A stretch of DNA of 64,000 nucleotides from Acrocarpospora pleiomorpha (GCF_009687885.1 NZ_BLAF01000009.1:51404-115403); one strand, 5' to 3'. Shown: positions 17,856 to 28,568, counted from the stretch's first letter. The notes: a model not told the origin generated them from the sequence alone. Program-made: numbers and translations.

Positions 17856-19046
17856 TTAGGCCGTGCTCAGGGCGAGTGTGGGGGACATTCGGGCGGCTCG
17901 CATCGCCGGGTAGATTCCGGCCACCGTGCCGACCAGCAGGGTTGCGGCCAGACCGCCGCCGAGTGCCCACAAGGGGACCACGGCGGGCAGGTCGCGCCAG
18001 GCCGCGTAGCCGACCGTCACCAGTGTGCCGAGTAGTGCGCCGGCCACTCCGCCGAGGCCGGACAGCAGGAGCGACTCGGTCAGGAACTGGCCGCGTACCT
18101 GGCCTTTCGTCGCGCCGAGGGAGCGGCGCAGGCCGATTTCCCTGCGTCGTTCCAGCACTGAGATGACCATGGTGTTGGCCACTCCGACGCCGCCGACCAG
18201 CAGGGCCACCGCGCCGATGCCGAGCAGCAGGTTGGTGAACGCGCTGTCCGCCGCCGCCCGCGCGGAGAGCGCGTCGGACGGCCTGCTGACCTCGACCTCC
18301 TCCGGATGTTCCGGGTTGGCCGTGCGCGGCAGCACCTCCCGTACGTCGGTCACGGCCGTCTCCTCGGAGCGGGTGTAGATCGTGGTCGGGTAGCCCTCGT
18401 ACTGGAGGTAGGTTCCCGCGGCCGGGTAGCCGATCAGGGCCGACCTGTCGATCTCCGGGGCCAGCGGCGTGCTGTCCAGGATGCCGGTCACCGTCCACCA
18501 CTGGCCTTTGATCCACACTTGGTGGCCGACCCGCAGGCCCAGCCGTTGCGCGGCGAGCGAGCCGAGGACCACGGCGCGCTGGGCGGCCGTCGCCTCGTTG
18601 AGCCAGGTGCCGTGTCGTACGGCGGTCTGGAGGGAGTCGAGCAGGTCCAGGGAGGCGGCGCGGACGGTGAGGCCGCTGGTCTGGGCGGCCGGGATGCGGT
18701 CGCTGCGGAACACCGGCTCGCCGGTGTCGCCGGTCGAACCCGCCGTCAGGACGGGGCCGATCCTGCGGACCATGGCCAGCGACTCGGCCGGCAGGTTGGC
18801 CGCGTCGCCGAACAGGGTCTGGCCGGGGGTCACCCGCAGCAGGTTGGTGCCGAGTTCGTCGAGTTCGGCCAGGAGGCGGGCCTTGCTGGAGGAGGAGATG
18901 CCGACCACGGCCACCATGGTGGCGATGCCGATCGCGATCCCCAGCGCCGACAGGATCACCCGGGCCGGGCGGGCGCGCAGCCCGGAGGCGCCCACCCGGA
19001 CCTGGTCGCCCCAGGCCAGCCGTCCCGGCCGTAGCCGGTCAGCCAT
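17856..19046 (-). CDS. MacB-like ABC transporter permease
   Basis: 396 residues from ATG 19046, overlapping the ATPase stop by eight bases. One N-terminal helix ([20 protein letters not shown]), a large extracytoplasmic MacB-type domain (~60-265) and three C-terminal helices ([60 protein letters not shown]). It carries the FtsX-family cytoplasmic signature [19 protein letters not shown]. With the ATPase, adaptor and lipoprotein it forms a mechanotransmission-type exporter or envelope stress system. Substrate unknown. Confidence 0.92.
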   Translation of the reverse strand: MADRLRPGRLAWGDQVRVGASGLRARPARVILSALGIAIGIATMVAVVGISSSSKARLLAELDELGTNLLRVTPGQTLFGDAANLPAESLAMVRRIGPVLTAGSTGDTGEPVFRSDRIPAAQTSGLTVRAASLDLLDSLQTAVRHGTWLNEATAAQRAVVLGSLAAQRLGLRVGHQVWIKGQWWTVTGILDSTPLAPEIDRSALIGYPAAGTYLQYEGYPTTIYTRSEETAVTDVREVLPRTANPEHPEEVEVSRPSDALSARAAADSAFTNLLLGIGAVALLVGGVGVANTMVISVLERRREIGLRRSLGATKGQVRGQFLTESLLLSGLGGVAGALLGTLVTVGYAAWRDLPAVVPLWALGGGLAATLLVGTVAGIYPAMRAARMSPTLALSTA

Positions 19047-19986
19047 GCGCGCCCACCGCCTCGACGATCTGCCCGTCCCGCAGGCGGATCCGGCGCGGCG
19101 CGGCGGCGGCCACGTCGTTGTCGTGGGTGATGATCGCGACCGTGGTCCCGGCCGCGTGGAGCTCGCGCAGGATGTCCAGCACGTCCGCGCCTGACGCCGA
19201 GTCCAGATTGCCGGTCGGCTCGTCGGCCAGCAGCAGCGACGGCTCGCCGACCACCGCACGGGCGACCGCCACCCGCTGCCGTTCCCCACCCGACAACTGC
19301 GCCGGCCGATGATCGAGCCGGTGCCCGAGCCCGACCCGCTTCAGCGCCTCGGCCGCGCGCTCCCGCCGCTCCCTTCTGGGCACCCCGCTGTACAGCAGGC
19401 CGTCGGCCACGTTGTCGAGCGCGGGAAACCCGTCGGCCAGATGGAACGACTGAAAGACGAACCCGATATGCCGGGAACGCAACGCGGACAGCTCACGATC
19501 CGACAACTCGGCCACGTCATACCCGGCAATCCTGACAGTCCCCGACGAAGGGCGATCAAGCGTGCCGATCAGATGCAGCATGGTGGACTTCCCAGACCCC
19601 GAAGGCCCCACGATCGCCACAAGCTCACCGCTTTCGACCCGCAAATCGACACCACGCAACGCCTGCACGCCACCCGGATAGGTCTTGGTGGCACCGTTCA
19701 ACTCGATAACGGCAACAGCCTCCTCGACGCCCGCCGTGCCGGAGGCGCGGCCAATGTCACTGCTTGGCCGCGCCTGGGTCTGGACTGATGAGAGCAGGGA
19801 GCGTAGCGACCGGAGTGGCGAGGGAAGGCGCAGGCTGAAGGCGGCTGTGCCCGTCGTGCCGGAGCTGCGGCCAATGTCACTGCTTGGCCGCGCCTGTGTC
19901 TGGACTGAGGAACGCAGGGACGAGAGAAGGCGCAGGTTGAAGGCAGCTGAGCCCGTGCCGGGGGTGCGGCCAATGTCACTGGTCAT
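19039..19986 (-). CDS. ABC transporter ATP-binding protein with duplicated N-terminal extension
   Basis: 315 residues from ATG 19986, which overlaps the adaptor stop (ATGA). The conserved ATPase begins near residue 90 ([20 protein letters not shown]) with Walker [10 protein letters not shown], signature LSGGERQR and Walker [10 protein letters not shown], plus the D-loop and H-loop ITHDND of the MacB group. Residues ~1-85 are an extra tail made of two imperfect repeats (SDIGR...VQTQARPS, 33 and 40 residues) before a third SDIGR. Family members are normally ~230 residues. The ancestral protein probably began [10 protein letters not shown]. Confidence 0.9.
   Translation of the reverse strand: MTSDIGRTPGTGSAAFNLRLLSSLRSSVQTQARPSSDIGRSSGTTGTAAFSLRLPSPLRSLRSLLSSVQTQARPSSDIGRASGTAGVEEAVAVIELNGATKTYPGGVQALRGVDLRVESGELVAIVGPSGSGKSTMLHLIGTLDRPSSGTVRIAGYDVAELSDRELSALRSRHIGFVFQSFHLADGFPALDNVADGLLYSGVPRRERRERAAEALKRVGLGHRLDHRPAQLSGGERQRVAVARAVVGEPSLLLADEPTGNLDSASGADVLDILRELHAAGTTVAIITHDNDVAAAAPRRIRLRDGQIVEAVGAHG
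19751..19980 (-). repeat. In-frame tandem duplication at the ATPase 5' end
   Basis: Unit 1 is 19751-19870 (120 bp) and unit 2 is 19871-19969 (99 bp), each starting ccaatgtcactgcttggccg in the plus-strand reading. A third partial copy of ccaatgtcact is at 19970-19980. The length difference is exactly 21 bp, so both units keep the minus-strand frame. Confidence 0.88.
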
Positions 19987-21017
19987 GTCGCGGGGACCTC
20001 GACTTTCATGCCCTCCGTGAGGCCTTCGCCGGTGATCTCGACCTGGCCGGAGGCGAACAGGCCCGTTTCGACGGCGACGATTCCGGTGCCGACGACCTGG
20101 ACGCCGTAGCCGCCCTCGCGGAGGGCGAGGAGGGCTTCGACGGGGACCGAGAGGACGTTTTCGCGGCGTTCGCTTTGGAGGTCGACGGTGACGGGGGCCT
20201 GGTCGAGGCGGCCGAGTTTGCCCTCGGCGGTGACCTCGACGTCGATGGTGGAGTCGCCGCCCTCCTGGGCGGGGGGTTCGGCCACCGTGCCGATCGCGGT
20301 GATCGTGCCTTTCGCGGTGCCGCCGGATGGGGTCTCCAGGGTCACCTTGGCACCGAGCCGGGCCAGTTGCTGGTCGGAGGCCGCCAGGTCGATGTGCACG
20401 ACCCGCTTGGTGCTGGTCGTGGTCACCACCGACTGCCCGGCCCGGTCGCCCTTCTCGACGGCGACGTCGGCGATCCTGACCGCCCCGGAGGCGATGATGA
20501 TCTGGCTCGCGTCCACGCTGCCCGTCTCGGGCAGGTTGCGGTCGTCCTGCCATTCCCGTACGGCCCGGGCGGTCACCCACGAGAAGTACTCGTCGACCGT
20601 CCCCGTCTCGTACCCGAGCGCCTCCAGGTTACGTTCGAGCTGCTCGACGTCCTTGCCGTCGGAACCTGAGGACAAGGCGCGATACATCGGAATCGATCCG
20701 TACATCAACGAGACCGGCCGCCCGTCCACCGAATACAGCCAGCCGCCGCGGCGGACCAGCGTGCCCTCCGCCCTGACCCTGGTCACGGTGCCGGTGGCCT
20801 GATTGGGCAGCACGCGGCGGCCGGCGTAGCCGAGCGTGCCGTCCACGGTCTTGCTGTCGACCAGGTCGGAGCGGGTGATCTCGGCGGTCGCGGTCGGCGC
20901 CGCGCTCGCCGACTCCGATGGTGTCCCGGCCTCGCCGGTCAGGGCGAAGGCCGCGACCCCGCCGCCCGCCAGCGCGAGCACGGCGACGGCTCCGGCGAGC
21001 AGCCCGCCTCGTGTCAT
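19983..21017 (-). CDS. Periplasmic adaptor (HlyD/MacA-like) with peptidoglycan-binding domain
   Basis: 344 residues from ATG 21017, coupled to the lipoprotein stop. N-terminal signal/anchor ([20 protein letters not shown]), then a region with VDGTLGYAG typical of actinobacterial adaptors, a putative PGBD-like peptidoglycan-binding segment ([29 protein letters not shown]), and a C-terminal beta-barrel part ([20 protein letters not shown]). It links the ABC permease to the cell wall. A 5' fragment of a second copy lies at 15404-15530. Confidence 0.88.
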   Translation of the reverse strand: MTRGGLLAGAVAVLALAGGGVAAFALTGEAGTPSESASAAPTATAEITRSDLVDSKTVDGTLGYAGRRVLPNQATGTVTRVRAEGTLVRRGGWLYSVDGRPVSLMYGSIPMYRALSSGSDGKDVEQLERNLEALGYETGTVDEYFSWVTARAVREWQDDRNLPETGSVDASQIIIASGAVRIADVAVEKGDRAGQSVVTTTSTKRVVHIDLAASDQQLARLGAKVTLETPSGGTAKGTITAIGTVAEPPAQEGGDSTIDVEVTAEGKLGRLDQAPVTVDLQSERRENVLSVPVEALLALREGGYGVQVVGTGIVAVETGLFASGQVEITGEGLTEGMKVEVPAT

Positions 21018-21553
21018 TTCCCGCCGCCAGTGCCGCCGACCATCTTGCCGCCGCCCGGCGCGAGGTCGCGGCAGGCTTCTTCGGCCTTCTTGAAGACGGG
21101 CGAATCCGGGTCCATGCCAGGCCCGCCCATCCGCACCCGGCCGCCGTCCACCTGCGGGTCCGGCATGTCGACGCCGTTGTCGCGCATGCACTGTGCGAAT
21201 TTCAGCATCTCATCCTGCAGCTTGCCGTCGTCGACGTTCTTTCCGTCGACGATCGGCCGGTACTGCTCGCACGCCTTGAGCGCCTTTTCGGTAACCGCCT
21301 CCTGGCCCTTCTTCTGCCGGATCATCACCTGGTTGCCACCCGGCTCCGGGTCCGGCATGTCGACGCCGTTCTCCCGCATGCACTGGGCGAACTTGAGCGG
21401 GTCGCCGCTGCTGGTGGGGGACGGCGCGGCCGTCGCGGCGGTGGAAGCTCCGGCCGCGGAGGCGATCCCGGTGTCGGGGGCCTGGTTCCCGCAGGAGGCC
21501 AGGAAGAGCGGGATCGCGACGAGCGCGGCGATTCTGAGTCCTTTTTCTGCCAT
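21014..21553 (-). CDS. Lipoprotein with two copies of a CMRENGVDMPDP module
   Basis: About 179 residues (ATG 21553; ATG 21559 also possible). Lipobox LFLASC places the lipidated Cys near residue 21. Two modules, LKFAQCMRENGVDMPDPEP and LKFAQCMRDNGVDMPDPQV, each with one Cys, could be disulfide linked. The family is common beside actinobacterial adaptor/ABC operons. First gene of lipoprotein-adaptor-ATPase-permease. Role possibly substrate sensing outside the membrane (inference). Confidence 0.85.
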   Translation of the reverse strand: MAEKGLRIAALVAIPLFLASCGNQAPDTGIASAAGASTAATAAPSPTSSGDPLKFAQCMRENGVDMPDPEPGGNQVMIRQKKGQEAVTEKALKACEQYRPIVDGKNVDDGKLQDEMLKFAQCMRDNGVDMPDPQVDGGRVRMGGPGMDPDSPVFKKAEEACRDLAPGGGKMVGGTGGGK

Positions 21554-21674
21554 GGGCACAGGTATAGAAGAACGCCGTTAAACATGCCTTAAGCGAATTT
21601 GTTTATGCGTTTCTTACCAGATAATCCGGAAAGGCCCGCCGCGAGGAAGTACGGCAGGCATTTCACGGCATATT

Positions 21675-22603
21675 TCAGGCACCCGGCGGCCGATTGCCCA
21701 GCTGGCGGCGCAGCTCGGCGAGCTCCCGCTCCAGATCCGCGACCTGCGCCTCACGCGGCTGCTGCTGGTAAGGCTGGTAGGACCCGGGCCGGACATACTG
21801 CGTGGTATCGCTGACCGGCGCGGACGGCAACACGTACGGCTGCGGTTGCTGCCGCACGTGATGCTGCGGCGCGTACTGGTGACCGTACGACACGGGCACC
21901 CGCTTGCGGCGCTTGAGCAGCACCATGAGCAGGACCAGGCCGACCACGACGGCGAGCAGCGCGCCCCCGCCGACCAGCACCCAGAACATCACAGGCTGCG
22001 GCGACTCGTCTTTGCCGGAGGAGATGGCCTGCTGCGATTCGGTGATGTATTTCGCGACATATGGGTGATTCGGGTGCAGCGCCTGCACCTCGCGGAACTT
22101 CGGCAGCGCCTCCTCGTAGTGGCGCTTGAAGAACGAGTCGAGCGCGGCGTTGTACTCGGTGGTGGTGAGCGACGCCGACGGCTTGATGTTCTTCTCGTTG
22201 AGCTTCTCCTTGACGATGCTGACCGGCAGCACGAAGCTCTCGTTCTCCGACGCCTCACCGCCCTCGCTGACCGTCCCGGCGATCAGCATGCCCACGACCT
22301 TGCCCTCCCGGCTGAACACCGGCCCGCCCGAGTTGCCGTGATAGGACGGCGCCTGCGTCTGGATGTACGGCACGCCTTCCTGCGTGGTCCGCTTGGCGTT
22401 GTACGGACCCTCCGTGAGCGCGGGCTCCAGCTTGGACTCCAGGCTGAAGAACGGCGTGTTGGTGACCAGCCCAGGGAAGCCGCTGATGTACAGCGTGGTT
22501 CCGGTCTGCACGTCGGAGTCGCCACCGCGAGGACCGCCGCCGTTGCGACGATGATTTTCCTGAGGTTCACAGGTACCGATGGTGATGGAGTGCCCTTGTC
22601 CAT
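21675..22603 (-). pseudogene. Trypsin-like serine protease missing its His/Asp half
   Basis: A signal peptide starts at ATG 22603 (MDKGTPSPSVPVNLRK, then IIVATAAVLAVAT) but runs out of frame near 22530 into the mature protein, which continues as VQTGTTLYISGFPGLVTN. The catalytic Ser is present (HGNSGGPVFSREGKVVGMLI), while the segments with the catalytic His and Asp are absent. After the protease remnant come a helical stretch, one membrane helix (VMFWVLVGGGALLAVVVGLV) and a Gln/Pro-rich tail ending in a short coiled coil. An internal deletion with frameshift explains this best. Confidence 0.75.
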
Positions 22604-22695
22604 CACTTGTGACTGACTTGGCAGATCGTTCGGAAGGGTGCCGGCGGTGCGGGCAACAAGGGATGACCTGTCCTTCCGGCAAGGGAGACCTTGCG

Positions 22696-23223
22696 ATGAT
22701 TCCCCCCGCCGTCACGGTCGCCGACCCGCAGCGGTTCGGCACCGTCTTCGACACGCACTACCAGGAAATCCGCCGATATATCGGGCGGCGCCTGGACCTC
22801 TCCGTGGCGGAGGACCTCGCCGCCGAAACCTTCCTCATCGCGTTCCGCCAGCGCCACCGCTTCGACCCCGCGCAGGGTTCGGTCCGCCCCTGGCTGTACG
22901 GCATCGCCACCAAACTCATCGGCCGCCACCGCCGCTCCGAACTGCGGCGCTACCGCGCCCTGGCGCGCACCGGCCCGCCCCCGGACGACGACGCCCACGA
23001 CCAGCGCGTGGTCGACCGGATCACGGCCGCCGCCACCGTCAGCCGCCTCTCCGCCGCCCTGGCCGCCCTGTCGAAGGGCGAGCGCGACGTCGTCCTGCTC
23101 GTCGCCTACGGAGGCCTCAGCTACGACGAGGTCGCGGCGGCCCTGGGCATCGCGAACGGCACGGTCGCCTCCCGCCTCAACCGGGCCAGGGCCAAGCTGC
23201 AGAAGTCACTGGGGGTGACCTGA
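22696..23223 (+). CDS. ECF-type RNA polymerase sigma factor
   Basis: 175 residues from ATG 22696 with AAGGGAGA upstream. Region 2: FDTHYQEIRRYIGRRLDLSV, EDLAAETFLIAFRQRHRF. Region 4: ALSKGERDVVLLVAYGGLSY, VAAALGIANGTVASRLNRAR. The stop overlaps the next start by one base (TGATG). Together with the downstream CU044_5270-family protein it forms a common actinomycete sigma/anti-sigma-like pair. Confidence 0.92.
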   Translation: MIPPAVTVADPQRFGTVFDTHYQEIRRYIGRRLDLSVAEDLAAETFLIAFRQRHRFDPAQGSVRPWLYGIATKLIGRHRRSELRRYRALARTGPPPDDDAHDQRVVDRITAAATVSRLSAALAALSKGERDVVLLVAYGGLSYDEVAAALGIANGTVASRLNRARAKLQKSLGVT

Positions 23224-24308
23224 TGAACGAGACCAAGCTCATCGACGCGCTCATCGACGCGGTGATGCCGGACGTGCCGCCCCCGGACCCGGCCCACACG
23301 GCCAGGGTCAAGGCGCGCGTGCTCGGCGCGCCGCCGCCCCGGCGGCCGGTCTACCTGATCGCGGCCCTGGCCACCGTCTCTGTCCTGGCGGTCTCCATGA
23401 TCGTGCCGCGCCTGTTCGCGCACCCGGACCCGCCCAGGCCCTCGGACCGGGCGGTGGCGCTGGCGGCGGTGGAGGCCGCGGTGGAGCGGGCCGCCCAGCG
23501 CGAACCCACCACCGGCCGGTACTGGCGAGTGGTGCTGGAGGAAGCCCGGATCGGACTGGATCAGCACGGCATCGTGATGAAGGAGCTGTATGTCCACACG
23601 CGCTGGCGGGACAGCGACGTCATCGTCGGACCGGCCAAAGGCCGGTGGCCCCAGCAGACGCGCTTCATGGAGTCCGCTCCGCTCGACCCCGCCGACCGGA
23701 AGAAATGGGAGAGCATAGGCGCTCCCCAGTTCTGCCCCTATCTCGACAGGGCGTGCGGGCCGGGGCTGGTCAAGGAGGGGGACGTCCTGACCGTTCCCCG
23801 GGGGCCGATCAATGGGTACCTGGGCCTGCTCGGCCCCGCCCCGGCCGGCGAGCCGCGCGTGACGCGGAGCAGGGACCTGCCCGCCGATCCGGAGGCGCTC
23901 AGGGCCCAGCTGGTCGAGTACTGGTCGGGGAGAGGGCCGCAGGTCCCTCTGGACGTCGACGAATGGCTCTGGACGGTCGGGCTGGAACTGCTGGAGAGGG
24001 CGCCGATCACCCCTCAGGTCCAGGGCGGCTTGTACCGCATGCTCGCCGGGCTGCCCGGCGTGCGGATCTCCGGCGCTGGCGGCGTGCTGACGCTGAGCCG
24101 GACCTCGCACAACGACACCCAGGAGGCGCGGCTCATCGTGGGGCCGGAGGTCGTCATCGAGAACTACCTGGTGACATCGATGGACGGCGTCGAGACCCGC
24201 TACCGCACCCTGCGCCTCACGATCGACACGGCGGGCTGGACCGACCAGGGCCCGCCCTCGATTCCCCCCGGCTGTACCTCCTTCAACGACCGCGACTGCT
24301 TCAACTGA
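23223..24308 (+). CDS. CU044_5270-family membrane protein, likely sigma-factor partner
   Basis: 361 residues. Short N-terminal cytosolic part (LIDALIDAVMPDVPPPDPAH, ARVKARVLG), one membrane helix (PVYLIAALATVSVLAVSMIV) and a ~270-residue extracytoplasmic domain ending PGCTSFNDRDCFN. The family regularly follows ECF sigma factors and is thought to control them (established by association). Coupled start at 23223. Confidence 0.85.
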   Translation: MNETKLIDALIDAVMPDVPPPDPAHTARVKARVLGAPPPRRPVYLIAALATVSVLAVSMIVPRLFAHPDPPRPSDRAVALAAVEAAVERAAQREPTTGRYWRVVLEEARIGLDQHGIVMKELYVHTRWRDSDVIVGPAKGRWPQQTRFMESAPLDPADRKKWESIGAPQFCPYLDRACGPGLVKEGDVLTVPRGPINGYLGLLGPAPAGEPRVTRSRDLPADPEALRAQLVEYWSGRGPQVPLDVDEWLWTVGLELLERAPITPQVQGGLYRMLAGLPGVRISGAGGVLTLSRTSHNDTQEARLIVGPEVVIENYLVTSMDGVETRYRTLRLTIDTAGWTDQGPPSIPPGCTSFNDRDCFN

Positions 24309-24330
24309 GAAACCTTCAACTGAGAAAACA

Positions 24331-24366
24331 ACGAGGGCGCCACCCGCTGCCGGGTGGCGCCCTCGT
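24331..24366. terminator. Bidirectional terminator
   Basis: A perfect 16-bp stem (ACGAGGGCGCCACCCG with its complement) and a CTGC loop between the convergent CU044_5270 gene and aceE. Confidence 0.92.
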
Positions 24367-24392
24367 GGGTTTCGCTCAGATGCCCGTTTCGC

Positions 24393-27140
24393 TCAGACGC
24401 CCATCGTCTCGGTGTCGTTGGTCTCCGCCGGAGCGCCGACCTCGGTCACGCCGTTCTTCAGGTGGTAGCGGGAGATCGCGTCCCGCAGCACCTCGGTCTT
24501 GATCTCGCCGCGCCGCGCCAGCTGGGTCAGCACCGCGAGCGTGATCGACGCCGCGTCCACGTGGAAGTGCCGCCGCAGCGCCGAGCGGGTGTCGGACAGG
24601 CCGAACCCGTCGGTGCCGAGCGAGGTCCAGTCGCCGGGGATCCACTGCGCGATCTGGTCCTGCACGGCCCGCATGTAGTCGCTGACGCCCACGAAAGGCC
24701 CTGGCACGTTGGACAGCGTGCGCGTCACATACGGCACGCGCTGCTCGGCGTCCGGGTTGAGCAGGTTGTGCTCCTCCACCGCGAGCGCCTCACGCCGCAG
24801 CTCCGACCACGAGGTGGCCGACCAGACCGAGGCCGCCACCCCCCACTCCTCGGCCAGCATGCGCTGCGCCTCCAGCGCCCACGGGCCCGCCACGCCGGAG
24901 ACCAGGATGTTGGCCTTGGGGCCGTTCCCGGAGGCCGGAGCGAACAGATAGAGGCCTTTCAGCAGGCCGTCCACGTCCACGTTGGCCGGTTCCGCGGGCT
25001 GCTGGTAGGGCTCGTTGTAGATCGTCAGGTAGTAGAAGACGTTCTCCTGGCGCTCGCCGTACATCCGGCGCAGGCCGTCCCTGACGATGTGGGCGAGCTC
25101 GAAGCCCCAGGACGGGTCGTAGGAGACCGCGGCCGGGTTGGTGGAGGCGATCAGCGGGGTGTGGCCGTCCTCGTGCTGCAGGCCCTCGCCGTTCAGCGTG
25201 GTCCGGCCCGCCGTCGCGCCGAGCAGGAAGCCCCGGCCCATCTGGTCGGCCAGCTGCCACATCTGGTCGGCCGTGCGCTGCCAGCCGAACATCGAGTAGA
25301 AGATGTAGATCGGGATCATGGCCTCGCCGTGGGTGGCATACGCCGAGCCCACCGCGATCGTGGAGGCCATCGACCCGGCCTCGCTGATGCCCTCGTGCAG
25401 GATCTGGCCCTCGGTGGACTCCTTGTACGACAGCAGCAGCTCCCGGTCCACCGCCTCGTACGTCTGCCCGTACGGCGAGTAGATCTTGGCGGTCGGGAAC
25501 ATGGCGTCCAGGCCGAACGTGCGCGCCTCGTCCGGGATGATCGGGACGAACCGGTGCCCGATCTCCTTGTCCCGCATCAGGTCCTTGAGCAGCCGCACGA
25601 ACGCCATCGTGGTGGCCACGTTCTGCTTGCCCGAGCCCTTGGCCAGCTGCTTGTACGCCTCGTCGCCGGGAAGCTTGAGGGGCTTGGCCCGGATGACCCG
25701 CTTGGGCAGGAAACCGCCCAGCGCGGCGCGCCGCTCCTTCATGTACGCGATCTCGTCGCTGTCCTCGCCCGGGTGGAAGTAGGGCGGCAGCTCGCCTTCC
25801 AGGTCCTTGTCCGGGATCGGCAGGTAGAGCCGGTCGCGGAACTCCTTCAGCTCGGCCTTGGTCATCTTCTTCATCTGGTGCGTCGCGTTGCGCGCCTCGA
25901 AGTCCTTGCCCAGGGTCCAGCCCTTGATCGTCTGGGCCAGGATGACCGTCGGCTGGCCGACGTGCTCGCGGGCGGCCTTGAACGCCGCGTAGACCTTGCG
26001 GTAGTCGTGGCCGCCGCGCGACAGCTTGCGGATGTCGTCGTCGGTCAGGTGCTCGACCATCTTGCGCAGCCGCGGGTCGCCGCCGAAGAAGTGGTTGCGG
26101 ATGTATTCGCCGGATTCCACGGAGTAGGTCTGGAACTGCCCGTCCGGCGTGGTGTTCATCTGGTTGACCAGCGCGCCGTCCACGTCGGCCGCGAGCAGCG
26201 GATCCCAGTCCCGGCCCCAGACGACCTTGATCACATTCCAGCCGGCGCCCCTGAAGTAGGACTCCAGCTCCTGGATGATCTTCCCGTTGCCGCGCACCGG
26301 GCCGTCGAGCCGCTGCAGGTTGCAGTTGATGACGAAGGTGAGGTTGTCCAGCTCCTCGCGGGAGGCCAGGCCGATCGCGCCGAGCGACTCGGGCTCGTCC
26401 ATCTCGCCGTCGCCGAGGAAACACCAGACGTGGCTGCGCGAGGTGTCCTTGATCTTGCGGTCGTTCAGGTAACGGTTGAACCGGGCCTGGTAGATCGCCC
26501 CGATGGAGCCCAGGCCCATGGATACCGTGGGGAACTCCCAGAAGTCCGGCATCAGCCGCGGGTGCGGATAGGACGGCAGGCCCTTGAAGCCGTGCGACAG
26601 CTCCTGCCGGAACGCGTCCAGCTGGCCGTCGGTGAGGCGGCCCTCCAGGAAGGCGCGGGCGTAGATGCCCGGCGCGGCGTGCCCCTGGAAGAACACCTGG
26701 TCGCCTGACTCGCCGTGGTCCTTGCCGCGGAAGAAGTGGTTGAAGCCCACCTCGTAGAGCGAGGCCGCCGAGGCATACGTGGCGATGTGCCCGCCCACGT
26801 TGGTGCGGGCGTTGGCGCGGGTCACCATCACGGCCGCGTTCCACCGGATGTAGGCCCGGATCCGGCGCTCGACGTATTCGTCGCCGGGGAACCACGGCTC
26901 GCGCTCGGGCGGGATCGTGTTGATGTAGTCGGTGCTGCGCAGCCCCGGCACGCCAACCTGGTGTTCCCGGGCGCGTTCCAGCAGCCGGAGCATCAGGTAG
27001 CGGGCTCTGGTCCTGCCCTCCGCCTTGATGACGTTGTCGAGCGACTCAAGCCACTCCTGGGTCTCGCTGGGGTCGACATCAGGGACCTGGCTGGGTAGGC
27101 CGTCGCTGATGATCGAGAAACGCTGGCGTCCGGAAGCCAC
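24393..27140 (-). CDS. aceE: Pyruvate dehydrogenase E1 component, homodimeric type
   Basis: 915 residues. Thiamine-diphosphate site [20 protein letters not shown] with [15 protein letters not shown]-terminal [20 protein letters not shown] and [10 protein letters not shown] in the pyrimidine domain are family blocks. It decarboxylates pyruvate and acetylates lipoyl E2, feeding acetyl-CoA to the TCA cycle and to the fatty acid operon. Start GTG 27140. Monocistronic here; the E2 and E3 genes are elsewhere, as usual in actinomycetes. Confidence 0.96.
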   Translation of the reverse strand: MASGRQRFSIISDGLPSQVPDVDPSETQEWLESLDNVIKAEGRTRARYLMLRLLERAREHQVGVPGLRSTDYINTIPPEREPWFPGDEYVERRIRAYIRWNAAVMVTRANARTNVGGHIATYASAASLYEVGFNHFFRGKDHGESGDQVFFQGHAAPGIYARAFLEGRLTDGQLDAFRQELSHGFKGLPSYPHPRLMPDFWEFPTVSMGLGSIGAIYQARFNRYLNDRKIKDTSRSHVWCFLGDGEMDEPESLGAIGLASREELDNLTFVINCNLQRLDGPVRGNGKIIQELESYFRGAGWNVIKVVWGRDWDPLLAADVDGALVNQMNTTPDGQFQTYSVESGEYIRNHFFGGDPRLRKMVEHLTDDDIRKLSRGGHDYRKVYAAFKAAREHVGQPTVILAQTIKGWTLGKDFEARNATHQMKKMTKAELKEFRDRLYLPIPDKDLEGELPPYFHPGEDSDEIAYMKERRAALGGFLPKRVIRAKPLKLPGDEAYKQLAKGSGKQNVATTMAFVRLLKDLMRDKEIGHRFVPIIPDEARTFGLDAMFPTAKIYSPYGQTYEAVDRELLLSYKESTEGQILHEGISEAGSMASTIAVGSAYATHGEAMIPIYIFYSMFGWQRTADQMWQLADQMGRGFLLGATAGRTTLNGEGLQHEDGHTPLIASTNPAAVSYDPSWGFELAHIVRDGLRRMYGERQENVFYYLTIYNEPYQQPAEPANVDVDGLLKGLYLFAPASGNGPKANILVSGVAGPWALEAQRMLAEEWGVAASVWSATSWSELRREALAVEEHNLLNPDAEQRVPYVTRTLSNVPGPFVGVSDYMRAVQDQIAQWIPGDWTSLGTDGFGLSDTRSALRRHFHVDAASITLAVLTQLARRGEIKTEVLRDAISRYHLKNGVTEVGAPAETNDTETMGV

Positions 27141-27533
27141 TGGGTCTCGCCTTCCGAGGATGGACTTTTATCGGTCTAGGTTCGGCTTCCATCCTGGCTC
27201 GTCGCCCCGGAAAGTGCATCTCTACTCCCCGGTAAACCAAGATGTCCCTGCTGGCTACAGGGGGGCTGTGGCCTAGACCACCGATGGTAGGACGTTTTTC
27301 GCCAACCGTGCACACCGGGGGCCCCGAAATGTGATCGTGGCTCCCGTCGGCGCGTGATTCTAGCGGTATCTCCTGATCTTCCGGCTCCGCAAAACTTCCT
27401 TTACGCAGCCGGTACGGCCTTACCCGCTCACACTCCCACGTACCCATTTATTGCGACTTCAGCGGAAATGTCGGCAATCTCGAAGTGGTGGCGTACTCGT
27501 CGTCGCAGCTCAGGAAGGGCATAGGATCCCGAT
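27141..27533. promoter_or_regulatory. Divergent intergenic region aceE/yjbQ
   Basis: 393 bp without a credible gene. On the plus strand TAGGAT (27522-27527) is placed so that transcription would begin at GTG 27534, giving a leaderless yjbQ message. The aceE promoter must lie toward 27150-27400, but no element is certain. Confidence 0.45.
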
Positions 27534-27944
27534 GTGAGGTCTCAGGTAATAGACGTGCGAACCGGCTCACGGGAGCAGGTGCACGACATCACCGGCGAAT
27601 GCCAGCGGTTCGCGGCGGACTGCGGCGGCGACGGCCTGCTGCACGTCTTCGTGCCGCACGCCACGGCGGGGATCGCGCTGATCGAGCTGGGCGCGGGCAG
27701 CGACCGGGATCTGCTGGCCGCCCTCGGCGACCTGCTTCCCGCGGACGACCGCTGGCGCCACGCGCACGGATCGAGGGGTCACGGGCGGTCACACGTCCTG
27801 CCCGCCCTGATCCCGCCGTACGCCACGATTCCGGTGCTGGCCGGGAGGCTGGCGCTCGGAACCTGGCAGTCGGTCACGATGGTGGACCTCAATATCGACA
27901 ACCCGGATCGAAGTGTCCGTTTGTCGTTTTTGTCCAGCAAGTAG
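27534..27944 (+). CDS. yjbQ: YjbQ/UPF0047 family protein
   Basis: 136 residues from GTG 27534. Conserved blocks DGLLHVFVPHATAGIALIE, HGRSHVLPALIPPYATIPVL and LALGTWQSVTMVDLN match the YjbQ family (secondary thiamine-phosphate synthase activity reported for some members). The metal-site histidines in PHATA and RSHVLPA are present. Likely leaderless. Single gene before DUF3052. Confidence 0.9.
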   Translation: MRSQVIDVRTGSREQVHDITGECQRFAADCGGDGLLHVFVPHATAGIALIELGAGSDRDLLAALGDLLPADDRWRHAHGSRGHGRSHVLPALIPPYATIPVLAGRLALGTWQSVTMVDLNIDNPDRSVRLSFLSSK

Positions 27945-28065
27945 GTAACGGTGCGGGTCACTCGCCGTGGCGACCGTTGACGACGATGGGTCACAGCGTG
28001 TGGACTGTGCCGAACGATACCCGCTGAGGTTTCCGGCGGGGTCAAGCCAAGCAGGAGGGATGAAC

Positions 28066-28491
28066 GTGAGCGCGACCGCGGGTCAGGCGCAGGGCGAGCG
28101 CGGCCTGGCCGAACGACTTGGCCTCAAGCCGGGTCAGGTGGTGCAGGAAGTCGGCTGGGATGAGGACAGCGACGACGCACTGCGCGAGTCCATCGAAGAG
28201 CTGACCGGCAACGAGTTGGTGGACGAGGACTACGACGAGGTCGTCGACGTGGTGCTGCTGTGGTGGCGCGACGACGACGGCGATCTGTTCGACGCCCTCA
28301 CCGCCGCCATGACCGCCCTCGCGGACGGAGGCCAGATCTGGCTCCTGACGCCCAAGGCGGGCCGGCCCGGCCATGTTGAGCCGAGCGACATCGGCGAGGA
28401 CGCCACGACAGCCGGGCTTTCCCAGACGAGCAGCATCAGTGCGGCTTCGGACTGGTCGGGCACGCGGCTCGTCTTCAAGGCCCGCCGCTAA
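28066..28491 (+). CDS. DUF3052 family protein
   Basis: About 141 residues. GTG 28066 is preferred because AGGAGG (28053-28058) is seven bases upstream; ATG 28060 is too close to it. Core blocks LAERLGLKPGQVVQEVGWDE, DVVLLWWRDDDGDLFDALTA and GQIWLLTPKAGRPGHVEPSD are typical. Small acidic actinobacterial protein of unknown function, commonly encoded near aceE and the AhpE gene, as here. Confidence 0.88.
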   Translation: MSATAGQAQGERGLAERLGLKPGQVVQEVGWDEDSDDALRESIEELTGNELVDEDYDEVVDVVLLWWRDDDGDLFDALTAAMTALADGGQIWLLTPKAGRPGHVEPSDIGEDATTAGLSQTSSISAASDWSGTRLVFKARR

Positions 28492-28506
28492 CGTCGCCTG
28501 GTCGTC

Positions 28507-28536
28507 CCTGCCGTACGGCGCTCGCCGTACGGCAGG
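28507..28536 (+). terminator. Terminator after DUF3052
   Basis: CCTGCCGTACGGC and GCCGTACGGCAGG form a perfect 13-bp stem with a GCTC loop, followed by TTCCTTA. It starts 15 bases after the stop. Confidence 0.88.
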
Positions 28537-28568
28537 TTCCTTATGTCTTCTAGGGAGGGGTGTGGGCG

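Noticed and set aside
20824..21093. Small plus-strand frames over the adaptor start
   Set aside because: They are the reverse complement of the duplicated signal-peptide segment.
24354..26708. 784-codon plus-strand frame over aceE
   Set aside because: Antisense shadow of a conserved enzyme; no domain seen.
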